Source: Nocardioides sp. SYSU D00065 (lineage in GTDB: Bacteria; Actinomycetota; Actinomycetes; Propionibacteriales; Nocardioidaceae). From it: a stretch of 64,000 bases of DNA. Shown one piece after another: positions 1 to 8,652 of the stretch. Where the stretch lies: NCBI RefSeq assembly GCF_017916425.1, contig NZ_JAFMSX010000001.1, forward strand, positions 62,001 to 126,000, in the 5' to 3' direction. The translations under genes were made by a program, and so were the position numbers. Below the pieces are notes generated by a model. It did no database searches, was not told the DNA's origin, and worked only from the letters and a program-made list of their open reading frames with translations. Every line of letters starts with the position of its first letter. Position 1 is the stretch's first letter.

Positions 1-275
1 CCGGTGACCTGCTCGATCAGCGCCTCCGGCAGGACGTAGCACGGTCCATCGCTGCGGTCGAGGACGTCGCCGAGGCCCTCGAGCCACCGCGGCGCCATCA
101 GGAAGGAGCGCGCCTCGTAGCCGGCCTCGACCGCACGTCGCACCACCTTCCCCCCCTCGGCGAGGAAGAGCCCGTGCTCGGCCTCGAGGTGCTTGCGGAG
201 CTCGACGTCGCGCAGGTCGCGGTAGTCGCCGAGCCTGGGGTCGCCGGCATCGGAGATCTCGACGAGGTCAGCCAC
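1..275 (-). CDS. TrmH/SpoU-family RNA 2'-O-methyltransferase, N-terminal part (runs off the window)
   Basis: Only the first 91 codons are in the window; the gene continues beyond position 1. The translation contains a DPRLGDYRDLRD stretch followed by FLAEGGKVVRRAVEAGY, which is typical of the substrate-binding N-terminal domain of SpoU/TrmH enzymes that methylate ribose 2'-OH in rRNA or tRNA. The SAM-binding knot domain would lie outside. The GTG start at 275 overlaps the end of the siroheme synthase gene by 8 nt (GTGGCTGA), so the two are probably translationally coupled. The exact RNA target cannot be told from this fragment. Confidence 0.8.
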   Translation of the reverse strand, partial: MADLVEISDAGDPRLGDYRDLRDVELRKHLEAEHGLFLAEGGKVVRRAVEAGYEARSFLMAPRWLEGLGDVLDRSDGPCYVLPEALIEQVT

Positions 276-1515
276 GCCCGTAGTGTGCCGGACGGGCCAC
301 GGCCACCACGTCGCCGACGACGATGATGGCCGGCGGGACGACTCGGTGGGCGACGAGGTCGTCGGCCAGCGAGCCGAGCGTGGTGAGGACGGTGCGCTCG
401 GTCGGCATGGTGCCGTCGACGACGACGGCGACCGGCGTGTCGGCCGAGCGGCCGCCGGCCAGCAGCGCGGCGGCGATCGACGGGGCGTTGTCGACGGCCA
501 TCAGGAGCACCAGCGTGCCGCGGAGGCGCGCGAGCGCGTCCCAGGCGACCAGGGAGTCGGGATGGCCGGGCGGCAGGTGGCCGGACACGACGGTGAACTC
601 GTGGGCCACCCCGCGGTGGGTCACTGGGATGCCGACCCGTGCCGGGACCGCGATGGCGGAGGTCAGGCCGGGCACGACGGTGACCGGCACGTCGGCGCCG
701 GCACAGGCCAGCAGCTCCTCAAAGCCTCGCCCGAAGACGAAGTTGTCACCCCCCTTGAAGCGCACCACCCGCTTGCCGGCACGGGCCCGGTCGACGATCA
801 CCTCGTTGATCGTGTCCTGCGAGGCCGAGCGCCCACGAGGCAGCTTCGCCACGTCGATCAGCTCGACGTGGGCCGGGAGCTCGTCGAGCAGCTCGCGTGG
901 AGCGAGCCGGTCGGCGACCACCACGTCGGCCGAGGCGAGCGCATGGCGAGCGGCCACCGTGACCAGCTCGGGCTCACCGGGCCCGCCGCCCACGAGGACC
1001 ACGCCCGGCGTGCGGTCGAGGGCGTCGGAGGCGGTGAGGTGGCCGTCGCGCAGCGCCGTGATGATGTCGTCGCGCAGGGCGGCGGACTTCTGCGGCTCGC
1101 GGTTGCCGAGCACGCCGACGCTCACGCTGCCGTGGTGCCCGACGGCCGGTGTCCAGGCGGTGCCGCCGAGCGCGTCGTCGCTGCGGACGCAGAAGGTGTG
1201 GCGGCTCTCGGCCGCCTCGGCGACCTGAGCGTTGACGTCGCCGTCGTCCGTCGCCGCGATGACGTACCACGCGCCGTCGAGGTCGGACTCGACGAAGTCG
1301 CGCTGCACCCACGTCAGCTCGCCGGCGAGACCCTCGATCGCCGGGGTCACCTCCGGACTGATGACGGTCACGTCGGCCCCGGTCGCGAGGAGTGCGGGCA
1401 GGCGCCGCTGGGCGACGTGGCCGCCGCCGACCACGACGACCTTGCGACCGGCCAGCACCAGCCCGGCCAGGTAGGGGCGGTCCACAGGGGCAGGAGTCGA
1501 TCCGTTCTCACGCAC
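268..1515 (-). CDS. cobA: Siroheme synthase: precorrin-2 dehydrogenase domain fused to uroporphyrinogen-III C-methyltransferase
   Basis: A two-domain enzyme of siroheme/corrinoid synthesis. The N-terminal 150 or so residues hold a Rossmann fold (VVVVGGGHVAQRR) like the NAD-dependent precorrin-2 dehydrogenase/ferrochelatase part of CysG. The C-terminal 240 residues are a SAM-dependent uroporphyrinogen-III methylase with GGGPGEPELVTVAA and KGGDNFVFGRG; the usual Pro of KGGDPF is Asn here. The product serves sulfite and nitrite reductases. The frame is open up to an ATG at 1545, but the GTG at 1515 gives a more usual N-terminus ahead of PYLAGL. Start choice is uncertain. The 3' end overlaps the RNA methyltransferase gene. 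Confidence 0.88.
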   Translation of the reverse strand: MRENGSTPAPVDRPYLAGLVLAGRKVVVVGGGHVAQRRLPALLATGADVTVISPEVTPAIEGLAGELTWVQRDFVESDLDGAWYVIAATDDGDVNAQVAEAAESRHTFCVRSDDALGGTAWTPAVGHHGSVSVGVLGNREPQKSAALRDDIITALRDGHLTASDALDRTPGVVLVGGGPGEPELVTVAARHALASADVVVADRLAPRELLDELPAHVELIDVAKLPRGRSASQDTINEVIVDRARAGKRVVRFKGGDNFVFGRGFEELLACAGADVPVTVVPGLTSAIAVPARVGIPVTHRGVAHEFTVVSGHLPPGHPDSLVAWDALARLRGTLVLLMAVDNAPSIAAALLAGGRSADTPVAVVVDGTMPTERTVLTTLGSLADDLVAHRVVPPAIIVVGDVVAVARPAHYGRG

Positions 1516-1552
1516 GGTGCATTGTCGCTGGCCACCGGCTGGCACCGATGGC

Positions 1553-1558
1553 TAGGTT
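1553..1558 (+). promoter_or_regulatory. -10 element for leaderless PEBP gene
   Basis: TAGGTT lies 6 nt before the ATG at 1565, which places the predicted transcription start on or next to the start codon. There is no room for a normal 5' leader with a Shine-Dalgarno sequence. No clear -35 was found. Confidence 0.5.
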
Positions 1559-1564
1559 CGAGGG

Positions 1565-2101
1565 ATGAGCACCTCGCGAACAGGCCTCGAGCGCCCCGTG
1601 GCGCCCAATCCGTACGACCTGCTGCCGGCGACCGCGTCGTTCACCCTCACCAGCGACGACGTCACCGACGGCGCCCCGCTCCAGGACGAGCAGGTCGCCG
1701 CTCACGGCAACACCTCGCCGCAGCTCAGCTGGTCCGGCGCCCCCGAGGGCACGCGGTCCTACGTCGTGACCTGCTTCGACCCGGACGCGCCGACCCCGAG
1801 CGGGTTCTGGCACTGGTGCCTGGTCGACCTCCCGGCCGACGTCACCTCGCTCGACGCCGGGGCGGCCTCGCGTCCACTTCCGGGCAGCGCGTTCCACGTG
1901 CGCAACGACGGGGGCGAGAAGGGCTTCATGGGGGCCGCACCGCCGCCGGGCGACCAGCCGCATCGCTACTTCTTCGTGGTGCACGCGGTGGGCGAGGACT
2001 CGCTCGGGGTGGACGAGGACGCTTCCCCGACGGTCGTGTCCTTCAACCTGGCGTTCAAGACGCTCGGCCGCGCGATCCTGCACGGCACGTACCAGCACTG
2101 A
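1565..2101 (+). CDS. YbhB/YbcL family Raf-kinase-inhibitor-like (PEBP) protein
   Basis: A 178-residue cytosolic protein of the phosphatidylethanolamine-binding fold. The family signature [19 protein letters not shown] (about residues 75-95) and the later GDQPHRYFF block, which together form the anion-binding pocket, are both present, and the length is normal. The bacterial role is poorly known; family members bind small anionic ligands. It stands alone, divergent from the siroheme synthase gene, and ends in a strong intrinsic terminator. The start is supported by a -10 hexamer immediately upstream. Confidence 0.88.
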   Translation: MSTSRTGLERPVAPNPYDLLPATASFTLTSDDVTDGAPLQDEQVAAHGNTSPQLSWSGAPEGTRSYVVTCFDPDAPTPSGFWHWCLVDLPADVTSLDAGAASRPLPGSAFHVRNDGGEKGFMGAAPPPGDQPHRYFFVVHAVGEDSLGVDEDASPTVVSFNLAFKTLGRAILHGTYQH

Positions 2102-2155
2102 GCTCACCCAGTCACCACCCACCCCTCAGCCCACCCACCCCACGCGCCCCCTCGG

Positions 2156-2204
2156 AGGCCTGGCGGTCTGGCCCGCGCGGTCCAGACCACCAGGCCTCTT
2201 TTTC
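2156..2204 (+). terminator. Intrinsic terminator after the PEBP gene
   Basis: A 16-bp stem with a single G.U pair, 2156-2171 (AGGCCTGGCGGTCTGG) against 2182-2197, is separated by a 10-nt loop and followed by CTTTTT at 2198-2203. It is one of the few hairpins in the window with a proper U-tract. Confidence 0.9.
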
Positions 2205-2421
2205 GCATTTCGCCCATGCGGAAACGGTCAAGCCGATTTCATCTGTACCTGAAGGTTCCGGGGCGCCGCCTAGAGAACCTTGACGAACTCTTTGGTGTGT
2301 CGACGCATACATTCGCGATAAGTCGACGCGCCGCCGCGTCGCAACGTATGGTCAAGGTGTCAAAACCCAAGATTCTCTCAAGATCCGCTCAACCTCGATC
2401 CGCGGACCTCTAGGACTGATC
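2205..2421 (+). other. Gene-free, relatively AT-rich leader region before the CAP-protein gene
   Basis: Between the terminator and the GTG at 2422 no coding signal is seen. The segment is clearly less GC-rich than the surroundings. It holds several TCAA(G) repeats (about 2350-2392) and TAGGAC at 2411-2416, 5 nt before the start codon, which would fit a leaderless promoter. No riboswitch fold could be recognised. Confidence 0.35.
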
Positions 2422-2940
2422 GTGCGCCTCCCCCGTCTCCGCCTGATGCTTGCGTCCACCGCCGTCGCCCTCGCCACCGTGTGCGGCGCACCGTCCGGGG
2501 CCTCCGCGGACACGTGGCCGGTCCCGTCTGCGGGCGACCTCTCCCGCGACGTCGACACGCTGACCGACGACGAGCTCGAGGCCGCCCTCATGGTCGGGAT
2601 CAACGACGCTCGTGCCAAGCACGGCCTCCGCGCGATCCGCGTCTTCGACGCGTGCACCGACCGGCTGGCCGAGGCCTGGGGCGAACGGATCGCCCGCACC
2701 GGCCGCTTCGTGCACCGCGACCAGGGCGAGGTCATCCGCAAGTGCGACAACGCCTGGGCCGGCGAGACCCTCGTGCGCGGCACGGGCCTGACCCCCGACG
2801 TCATGGTGCGGCTGTGGCTCGACTCCCCCAGCCACCGCGACATCCTGCTCAGCCCCCGCGCTCGGCGCGCCGGCGTGGCGATCACCCAGGACGCGCAGGG
2901 CCGCACGATCGGCGTCGTGAACCTGGTGCGCCAGGGCTGA
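2422..2940 (+). CDS. Secreted CAP-domain (SCP/PR-1-like) protein
   Basis: A 172-residue protein with an N-terminal signal peptide (basic RLPRLR, hydrophobic stretch, cleavage likely near GASA-DTW, about residue 29). The rest is a CAP domain: LMVGINDARAKHGL at the start of the first helix, then a conserved FVHRD His, GETLVRG, and WLDSPSHRDILLSPRARRAGVA, the hallmark CAP block. Bacterial CAP proteins are extracytoplasmic; their activity is mostly unknown. GTG start with no visible Shine-Dalgarno sequence. It is monocistronic, bounded by terminators on both sides. Confidence 0.87.
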   Translation: MRLPRLRLMLASTAVALATVCGAPSGASADTWPVPSAGDLSRDVDTLTDDELEAALMVGINDARAKHGLRAIRVFDACTDRLAEAWGERIARTGRFVHRDQGEVIRKCDNAWAGETLVRGTGLTPDVMVRLWLDSPSHRDILLSPRARRAGVAITQDAQGRTIGVVNLVRQG

Positions 2941-2976
2941 GCCGCGGCCGCGCCCCGTGCGCCGAGCCGCTTCGAT

Positions 2977-3024
2977 GTGAGACGATCCCCAGCCCCCTCG
3001 TGGGTGGGCCGGGGATCGTCTCAC
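2977..3024. terminator. Perfect 14-bp hairpin without U-tract (probable I-shaped terminator)
   Basis: GTGAGACGATCCCC at 2977-2990 pairs perfectly with 3011-3024 across a 20-nt loop. It follows the CAP gene by 36 nt and precedes the ABC exporter operon by 23 nt. There is no T-run, as is often the case for terminators in high-GC actinobacteria. An operator role cannot be excluded. Confidence 0.6.
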
Positions 3025-3047
3025 GTGCGGGAAGGGGGGTGGGTGGG

Positions 3048-3845
3048 GTGCTGCACGTCGCCGTGGCGAGCAGGGCCTTCCGTCGGTACTCGACCTACCG
3101 GGCCGCCACCGTGGCCGGCATCTTCACCAACTCGGTCTTCGGCGTCATCTACTCCTACGCCTACCTCGCGCTCTGGCGGGCCAACCCGAGCGCGGGCGGC
3201 TACGACTCGCAGGACGCCGTGACGTACGTCTGGCTGGGCCAGGCCCTCCTGATGACGATCGCCCTCTGGGGCGGCGGCGCGACCGACGACCTCGCCGAGC
3301 GGATCCGCACCGGGGACGTCGCCATCGACCTCTACCGTCCGGTCGGGCTGGTCGGCTGGTACCTCGCCAGCGACCTCGGCCGCGCGGCGTACCACCTGCT
3401 GACCCGTGGCCTCGCGCCCACGCTCATCGGGCTCATCGCCTTCCGCATCGCCCTTCCGTCGTCGCCCGTGACGGCCCTCGCGTTCGGCGTCTCCGTGGTG
3501 CTCGCCGTCGTCGTGAGCTTCGCGATCCGATTCCTCGTCGCCAGCACGGCCTTCTGGCTGCTCGACCAGTCGGGGGTGAAGGTGATGAGCGGTGCGTTCG
3601 CGATCTTCTTCAGCGGGATGATGCTGCCGCTGGTGCTGTTCCCCGGGTGGCTCGGCACCCTGGCGCTGGGGCTTCCGTGGGCGTCGTACGTCCAGGTGCC
3701 GGCGGACATCTGGCTCGGCCGGCACAGCGGCGCCGACCTCGCCTCCGCGCTCGCGTTCCAGGTCCTCTGGGCCGTCGTGCTCCTGGCCGCCTGTCACGGC
3801 GTGCTGCGCCTGGCCACACGCAAGGTGGTGGTCCAAGGTGGCTGA
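3048..3845 (+). CDS. ABC-2 type exporter permease, subunit 1
   Basis: A 265-residue integral membrane protein with about six hydrophobic segments, resembling the ABC2_membrane_6 (DUF990) family of exporter permeases. The motif RIRTGDVAIDLYRPVG after the second membrane span is typical. It is the first gene of a three-gene exporter: two related permeases followed by the ATPase. Start chosen at GTG 3048, which follows a G-rich ribosome site (GGAAGGGGGG); GTG 3039 in the same frame is possible. It overlaps the next gene by 8 nt. The substrate is unknown. Confidence 0.82.
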   Translation: MLHVAVASRAFRRYSTYRAATVAGIFTNSVFGVIYSYAYLALWRANPSAGGYDSQDAVTYVWLGQALLMTIALWGGGATDDLAERIRTGDVAIDLYRPVGLVGWYLASDLGRAAYHLLTRGLAPTLIGLIAFRIALPSSPVTALAFGVSVVLAVVVSFAIRFLVASTAFWLLDQSGVKVMSGAFAIFFSGMMLPLVLFPGWLGTLALGLPWASYVQVPADIWLGRHSGADLASALAFQVLWAVVLLAACHGVLRLATRKVVVQGG

Positions 3846-4650
3846 GGCAGGATCGGTGCGGCACCTGCGGACCTACGTCCAGATCGCCTGGCTGTGGATC
3901 CGCGCCGCGTGGCAGTACCCGGCGTCGTTCGTCCTGCTCGCCGTCGGCAACGGGCTGGTGACCGGCCTGGACTTCGTCGGTCTCTGGATCATGTTCGCCC
4001 ACCTGCGCGACCTGGCGGGCTTCGCGCTGCACGAGGTGGCACTGCTCTACGGGAGTGCGTCGCTCGCGCTGGCGCTCGCCGACACCGCCATCAGCAGCGT
4101 GGAGCGCATCGGCACCTACATCCGCACCGGGCGCCTGGACCAGATGATGACCAAGCCGGTGCCGCTGCTCGTGCAGGTCTGTGCCGACCAGTTCAGCCTG
4201 CGTCGCCTCGGCCGGCTCACCCAGGCCGGCGTCGTGCTCGCCTGGGCGGGCACGTACGTCGAGTGGACCCCGTTGCGGGCGCTGGTCGCGGTGTCGATGA
4301 TCGCCAGCGGGACCCTGGTGTTCTTCGGGCTGTTCGTCGGCTTCTCGTGCGTCCAGTTCTGGACCACGGACGCGACCGAGTTCGCCAACGCCTTCACCTA
4401 CGGCGGCGCCACCGTCACGCAGTACCCGCTGAGCATCTTCCCCCGCGAGGTGCTCGTCGGGCTCACCTTCGTGGTGCCCGTCGCGTTCGTCAACTGGTAC
4501 CCCTGTCTCTACCTGCTCGGGCGCACGGACCCGTTCGGGACGCCCGACGCGTTCCGGTTCGCCTCGCCCCTCGCCGCGCTCGTGACCGTGGGCGCGGCCC
4601 TGCTCGTGTGGCGCACCGGCGTGCGCCACTACACCTCGACCGGGAGCTGA
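3838..4650 (+). CDS. ABC-2 type exporter permease, subunit 2
   Basis: A 270-residue membrane protein with about six transmembrane segments, related to the preceding permease: it has the matching RIGTYIRTGRLDQMMTKPVP block in the cytoplasmic loop. Together they probably form a heterodimeric channel served by the ATPase 4 nt downstream. GTG start inside the end of the upstream gene (GTGGCTGA), so translation is coupled. The exported compound cannot be told from the sequence. Confidence 0.83.
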   Translation: MAEAGSVRHLRTYVQIAWLWIRAAWQYPASFVLLAVGNGLVTGLDFVGLWIMFAHLRDLAGFALHEVALLYGSASLALALADTAISSVERIGTYIRTGRLDQMMTKPVPLLVQVCADQFSLRRLGRLTQAGVVLAWAGTYVEWTPLRALVAVSMIASGTLVFFGLFVGFSCVQFWTTDATEFANAFTYGGATVTQYPLSIFPREVLVGLTFVVPVAFVNWYPCLYLLGRTDPFGTPDAFRFASPLAALVTVGAALLVWRTGVRHYTSTGS

Positions 4651-4654
4651 CACC

Positions 4655-5650
4655 GTGACACCGACCGCCCAGGGACCGGCCCCGCACGGGCCGGCTGCGC
4701 TGATCGAGGTGGTGGACCTCGAGCGCACCTTCGACGTGCGGCGTCGGGTCGAGGGCCGGCGGCGTCGCGTCCGCGAGTCCGTCGTGGCCGTCCGCGACCT
4801 GTCCTTCGAGGTGGCGGCCGGCGAGATGGTCGGCTACATCGGTCCCAACGGGGCCGGGAAGTCCACGACCATCAAGATGCTGACCGGGATCCTGGTGCCC
4901 ACCGGCGGGCACGTGCGCGTCGGCGGCCTGGACCCCAGCAGGGACCGGGTCGAGCTCGCGCGGCGCATCGGCGTCGTCTTCGGGCAGCGGTCCACGCTGT
5001 GGTGGGACCTGCCGCTGCGCGACTCCTTCGACCTGCTCCAGAAGATGTACCGCATCCCGCCGCAGCGCTACCGGGCGAACCTCGACCGCTTCGTCGAGCT
5101 GCTCGACCTCGGCGACCGCCTCGACACGCCCGTGCGCCAGCTCAGCCTGGGCCAGCGGATGCGGGGCGACATCGCCGCCGCGCTGCTGCACGACCCTGAG
5201 GTGCTCTACCTCGACGAGCCCACCATCGGTCTGGACGTGGTCAGCAAGAGCCGGCTGCGCGAGTTCCTGCGGGCGCTCAACGGCGAGCGCGGCACCACCT
5301 TGCTGCTCACCACCCACGACCTGCAGGACATCGAGGCGCTGTGCGACCGGGTGATCGTGATCGACCGCGGCACGGCCGTCTACGACGGCTCGCTGGGAGG
5401 ACTGCACGCCCGCGGCGGGTCCACCCGCACGCTCGTGGTGGACCTGGTCGACGAGGCGGCGCCGATCGACGTGCCGGGCGCGACCGTCCGCAGGATCGAG
5501 GGGCCGCGACAGTGGCTGTCGTTCCCCAGCGACGCCAGCGCTGCGCCGATCGTCGCGGCGGTGGCGTCGGCGTACGACGTCGCAGACCTGTCCATCCAGG
5601 AGCCTGCCATCGAGGACGTCATCCGGGACCTCTACTCCCGGGGCGCCTGA
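4655..5650 (+). CDS. ABC exporter ATP-binding protein
   Basis: The 331-residue ATPase of the three-gene exporter. Walker A GPNGAGKST (about residue 69), a Q-loop FGQRSTLWWDL, signature LSLGQRMR, Walker B VLYLDEPTIGLD and the H-loop LLTTHD are all present. The signature departs from canonical LSGGQ (LSLGQ), a variant common in this DUF990-linked subfamily. About 90 C-terminal residues form an accessory domain. GTG start 4 nt after the second permease. The operon ends here; the next gene converges. Confidence 0.9.
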   Translation: MTPTAQGPAPHGPAALIEVVDLERTFDVRRRVEGRRRRVRESVVAVRDLSFEVAAGEMVGYIGPNGAGKSTTIKMLTGILVPTGGHVRVGGLDPSRDRVELARRIGVVFGQRSTLWWDLPLRDSFDLLQKMYRIPPQRYRANLDRFVELLDLGDRLDTPVRQLSLGQRMRGDIAAALLHDPEVLYLDEPTIGLDVVSKSRLREFLRALNGERGTTLLLTTHDLQDIEALCDRVIVIDRGTAVYDGSLGGLHARGGSTRTLVVDLVDEAAPIDVPGATVRRIEGPRQWLSFPSDASAAPIVAAVASAYDVADLSIQEPAIEDVIRDLYSRGA

Positions 5651-5668
5651 GCGGCGGGGCGCGGGCGG

Positions 5669-6820
5669 TCAGCCGCCGAGCCGGCCCAGCCGCTCGGCGT
5701 CGCGCTCGGGCGTCGTCAGCGCCTGACGCTCCAGTAGCAGCAGCGCACGGTCGTCGTCGCCGCGCGGCACCTGCTTGAGCACGCGCCTGGCCATGCCGGT
5801 GAACCCCCGCGCGTCGACCGCCTGCAGCGCGACCCCGCGCAGCCAGTCGATCCCGTCGTCGAGGTCGCGGTCGGTGGTCTCGATGACCCCGTCGGTGTAG
5901 AACATCAGCGCCTCGCCGGGGCGCAACCGCCCCTTGCTCGGCGTGAACTCTGCGTCGTCGATCACACCCAGCGCCATGCCGCGGGCGTTGTCGACGTTCC
6001 ACCCCCGCTGACCGAGGTGCCAGTGCAGCGCGGGCGGATGCCCGGCGCTGGTGATGGTGTAGTCGCCGGTGACGAGGTCGACCTTGATGTGGACCGCGGT
6101 CGCCAGCGACTCGTCTGACTCCTGCCGCAGGAGGAAGTGGTTGGCCGCCGCCATCAGCTCGGCCGGCGGCAGCGCGCCGATGAGGCCGCCCAGGGCACCG
6201 GCGAACTGCAGCGCCTGCGGCCCGACGGAGGTCCCCTTGCCGCACACGTCGACCAGCGCCATCTCCAGCCAGCGACCCTCCCGCAGGTCGGCGACCAGGA
6301 AGTCGCCGGCATAGCTGGGACCGTTGGCGGTGATGGTCGCCGACTCGGTGCGCCAGCCGCTGGGCAGCTGCGGCACGACGCCTTGTCGCTGCAGCCGGTC
6401 GCGCAGCTGGGTCAGCACGGCCTCGCTGAGCGCCATCGGCAGTCCGGATCGCTGCCGACTGGCCTGGTAGATCGCCAGCAGGGCCGCGAGCCCGAAGATC
6501 ACCAGGGCGCTGTAGCGGTTCGCGCCGGCGAAGTCGGCGTCGAGGGAGGTCCACACCGCGACGGCGCACAACACCACCGCGAGCACCAGCAGCGGTACGA
6601 ACCGCAGCAGCATGAGCCCCAGCATGAGGAAGAGGAACCAGAGCGCCACCGGCAGCACGGCGCCCGCCAGGGCACCGAGGGCGACCGAGACGGCGACCAG
6701 CGACAGCAGCACCGTCAGCAGGAAGGCCTGGCTGCCGCGCGATCCGGTTCGCCAGCCGTCCACACGTTGCTGGACGTACGCCGACAACCCTCGCAGCACC
6801 GTCCCCAACGCGTTCGACAC
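5669..6820 (-). CDS. Membrane PP2C-type (SpoIIE/RsbU-like) serine phosphatase
   Basis: 383 residues with three or four N-terminal membrane segments (about residues 30-125) followed by a PP2C_SIG phosphatase domain (about 165-370). Metal-binding motifs are present: GPSYAGDFLVAD, ALVDVCGKG and FYTDGVIETTD. Such enzymes usually dephosphorylate anti-sigma-factor antagonists in partner-switching stress pathways; no anti-sigma or antagonist gene is adjacent, so the pathway is open. The frame is open to 6901, but GTG 6820 is preferred because a -10 element sits 6 nt upstream. Confidence 0.83.
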   Translation of the reverse strand: MSNALGTVLRGLSAYVQQRVDGWRTGSRGSQAFLLTVLLSLVAVSVALGALAGAVLPVALWFLFLMLGLMLLRFVPLLVLAVVLCAVAVWTSLDADFAGANRYSALVIFGLAALLAIYQASRQRSGLPMALSEAVLTQLRDRLQRQGVVPQLPSGWRTESATITANGPSYAGDFLVADLREGRWLEMALVDVCGKGTSVGPQALQFAGALGGLIGALPPAELMAAANHFLLRQESDESLATAVHIKVDLVTGDYTITSAGHPPALHWHLGQRGWNVDNARGMALGVIDDAEFTPSKGRLRPGEALMFYTDGVIETTDRDLDDGIDWLRGVALQAVDARGFTGMARRVLKQVPRGDDDRALLLLERQALTTPERDAERLGRLGG

Positions 6821-6826
6821 TGCGAA

Positions 6827-6832
6827 AGCGTA
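6827..6832 (-). promoter_or_regulatory. -10 element that fixes the phosphatase start
   Basis: On the minus strand TACGCT ends 6 nt before GTG 6820. If used, translation starts at the 5' end of a leaderless mRNA, which rules out the upstream ATG at 6901. Confidence 0.4.
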
Positions 6833-6912
6833 GGTCTCCGGGCGTGGCCGCCGAGGCCTAATGGGAATTCTGTTACTCGTGGTGTTCGCGCGGCCCCGCA
6901 CGCGTCGCTGGA

Positions 6913-6918
6913 TAGGGT
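6913..6918 (+). promoter_or_regulatory. -10 element for leaderless hydrolase gene
   Basis: TAGGGT ends 6 nt before ATG 6925. No Shine-Dalgarno sequence lies between them. It is divergent from the phosphatase promoter about 80 bp away. Confidence 0.5.
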
Positions 6919-6924
6919 CGCGCC

Positions 6925-7947
6925 ATGTCCTCCGTCCCGCTGCAGGCCGACATCCTCGGGCCTGACTACCGCGTGGAGACGTTCTCGCTCCCTCCGGACG
7001 ACGAGGGGGCGGTGGTCGCGACGCTGGTCAGCCTCGAGCCGGACCGGCCTCGCGGTCGCGCGGTCCTGCACGTCCACGGATTCGCCGACTACTTCTTCCA
7101 CACCGAGTACGCCCGGTGGTGGGCCGACCGCGGCTACACGTTCTACGCCCTCGACCTGCGCAAGTACGGCCGCTCCCTGCGCGACCACCAGACGCCGAAC
7201 TACGTGGCCGACCTGCGCGAGTACTTCGCCGAGATCGATCTGGCCTGGTGGCGCATCACCGAGCGCGACGGCCACCGGCAGGTCATCGCGTCGGGCCACT
7301 CCACCGGTGGGCTCACCGTGCCGCTGTGGGCGCACGAGCGCCGACCCGCCGAGCTGGTCGCGCTGGTCCTCAACTCGCCGTGGTTCGACATGCAGGGCGC
7401 GGCGTGGCTGCGGAGCCCGGCCACCCGGGTCGCGCTCGAGCGCCTCGGCACCCGGCGACCGCTGCAGGCGATCCCGCGCAAGATCAGCGGCGTCTACGGC
7501 CGCTCGCTGCACCGCGAGCACGACGGCGAGTGGGACTACGACCTGCGCTGGAAGCCCCTCGAGTCGCGACCGGTGTACGTCGGCTGGCTGCGAGCGGTGC
7601 GGCGCGGCCACGCTCAGCTGCACGCCGGCCTCGACCTGGCATGCCCCACGCTCGTGCTGTCCTCGGCGCGCTCGCACTTCGGCGAGCAGACCACCGAGAC
7701 GGCCGCGACCAACGACATCGTCCTCGACGTCGAGCAGATCCGGCGCTGGGCCTCCTCGGTGGGCCGGCACGTCACCTCGGTCGCCGTGGAGGGAGCGATG
7801 CACGACGTCGTGCTGTCGCGACCCGCCGCCCGGGCGCGCGCCTACGCCGTGCTGGATCGCTGGCTCACCGCCTGGGTCGAGCCGACCGGCTCAGACGAGC
7901 AGCACGACCAGCGCGGTGATCCCGACGAGGGCGATCACGGCGCGTAG
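6925..7947 (+). CDS. Alpha/beta hydrolase (lysophospholipase-like)
   Basis: A 340-residue cytosolic hydrolase of the Hydrolase_4/monoacylglycerol-lipase type. It has the oxyanion-region HVHGF (49-53), the nucleophile elbow GHSTGG with Ser126, and a C-terminal GAMHDV with the likely catalytic His293; the acid is probably Asp264 or Asp268. Esterase or lipase activity on a small acyl ester is expected; the substrate is not predictable. The last 19 codons overlap the end of the convergent TSUP gene; the tail is Asp/Gly/His-rich and looks like an extension into that gene. Confidence 0.85.
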   Translation: MSSVPLQADILGPDYRVETFSLPPDDEGAVVATLVSLEPDRPRGRAVLHVHGFADYFFHTEYARWWADRGYTFYALDLRKYGRSLRDHQTPNYVADLREYFAEIDLAWWRITERDGHRQVIASGHSTGGLTVPLWAHERRPAELVALVLNSPWFDMQGAAWLRSPATRVALERLGTRRPLQAIPRKISGVYGRSLHREHDGEWDYDLRWKPLESRPVYVGWLRAVRRGHAQLHAGLDLACPTLVLSSARSHFGEQTTETAATNDIVLDVEQIRRWASSVGRHVTSVAVEGAMHDVVLSRPAARARAYAVLDRWLTAWVEPTGSDEQHDQRGDPDEGDHGA

Positions 7948-8652
7948 CAGGGCGGGCGGGAGACGCCGCCCGACGCCGGCGCCGATCTGGCCCCCCACCA
8001 CCGAGCCGAGCGCGATGAGGCCGGCGACCACCCAGTCGATGTCAGCGACCGCGATGAAGACGAGGGCGGCGACGGCGTTGACGAGCAGGGCGAGGACGTT
8101 CTTCGTCGCCGTGTGCCGCTGCATCGAGTCGGCCACGCCGATCCCGAGGACCGCCATCAGCAGCACCCCCTGGGCGGCGCCGAAGTAGCCGCCGTACACG
8201 CCGGTGACCGCCACCGCGGGCCACACCCACCAGACCCCGTGGTCGGGGATGCCGCCGCGCGACTCGGCCCGGGCGGCGACGGCGCGCTGGACCCGCGGTC
8301 CGACGACCACCAGCACGACACCGAGCGCGATCAGCACCGGCACGATCGCGTCGAAGGCCGAGGACGGCAGCCAGAGCAGGAGGAGGGCGCCGACGATCCC
8401 GCCGAGCAGCGAGGCCGAGCCCAGCCGTAGGACGCGGGCGCGCTGGCCGGCCAGCTCGCGCCGGTAGCCGAAGACGCCGGACATGCTGCCGGGGACCAGA
8501 CCCACCGTGTTGCTCACGTTGGCGGTGACCGGTGGCACGCCGAACGCCAGCAGGGTCGGGAACGTGATCAACGTTCCCGACCCCACCACCGTGTTGATGG
8601 TGCCGGCCGCCACTCCTGCGAGGGCGACCAGCACCGCTTCGATCGGACTCAC
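7891..8652 (-). CDS. TSUP (TauE/SafE) family membrane transporter
   Basis: 253 residues with about eight hydrophobic segments arranged as two repeats. The signature GTINTVVGSGTLITFPTLLAFG near the N-terminus and VTGVYGGYFGAAQGVLLM in the second half are characteristic of the TauE/SafE family, exporters of sulfite, sulfoacetate or related organosulfur anions. GTG start overlaps the stop of the SPFH gene by 4 nt (GTGA), so it is probably cotranscribed with it. Its own 3' end overlaps the convergent hydrolase gene by 57 nt. Confidence 0.88.
   Translation of the reverse strand: MSPIEAVLVALAGVAAGTINTVVGSGTLITFPTLLAFGVPPVTANVSNTVGLVPGSMSGVFGYRRELAGQRARVLRLGSASLLGGIVGALLLLWLPSSAFDAIVPVLIALGVVLVVVGPRVQRAVAARAESRGGIPDHGVWWVWPAVAVTGVYGGYFGAAQGVLLMAVLGIGVADSMQRHTATKNVLALLVNAVAALVFIAVADIDWVVAGLIALGSVVGGQIGAGVGRRLPPALLRAVIALVGITALVVLLV

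Noticed and set aside
283..2283. 666-codon plus-strand open frame over the siroheme synthase and PEBP genes
   Set aside because: It is antisense to a well-supported enzyme and out of frame with the PEBP gene; the translation is Arg/Asp/His-rich noise.
2350..2410. Flagellar (FliA-type) promoter from TCAAG ... CGAT before the CAP gene
   Set aside because: The spacing is 2-3 bp short of the known consensus and no motility gene is in the window.
5669..6901. Phosphatase start at ATG 6901
   Set aside because: It would leave only 23 bp to the divergent hydrolase gene and cover both -10 elements; GTG 6820 fits better.
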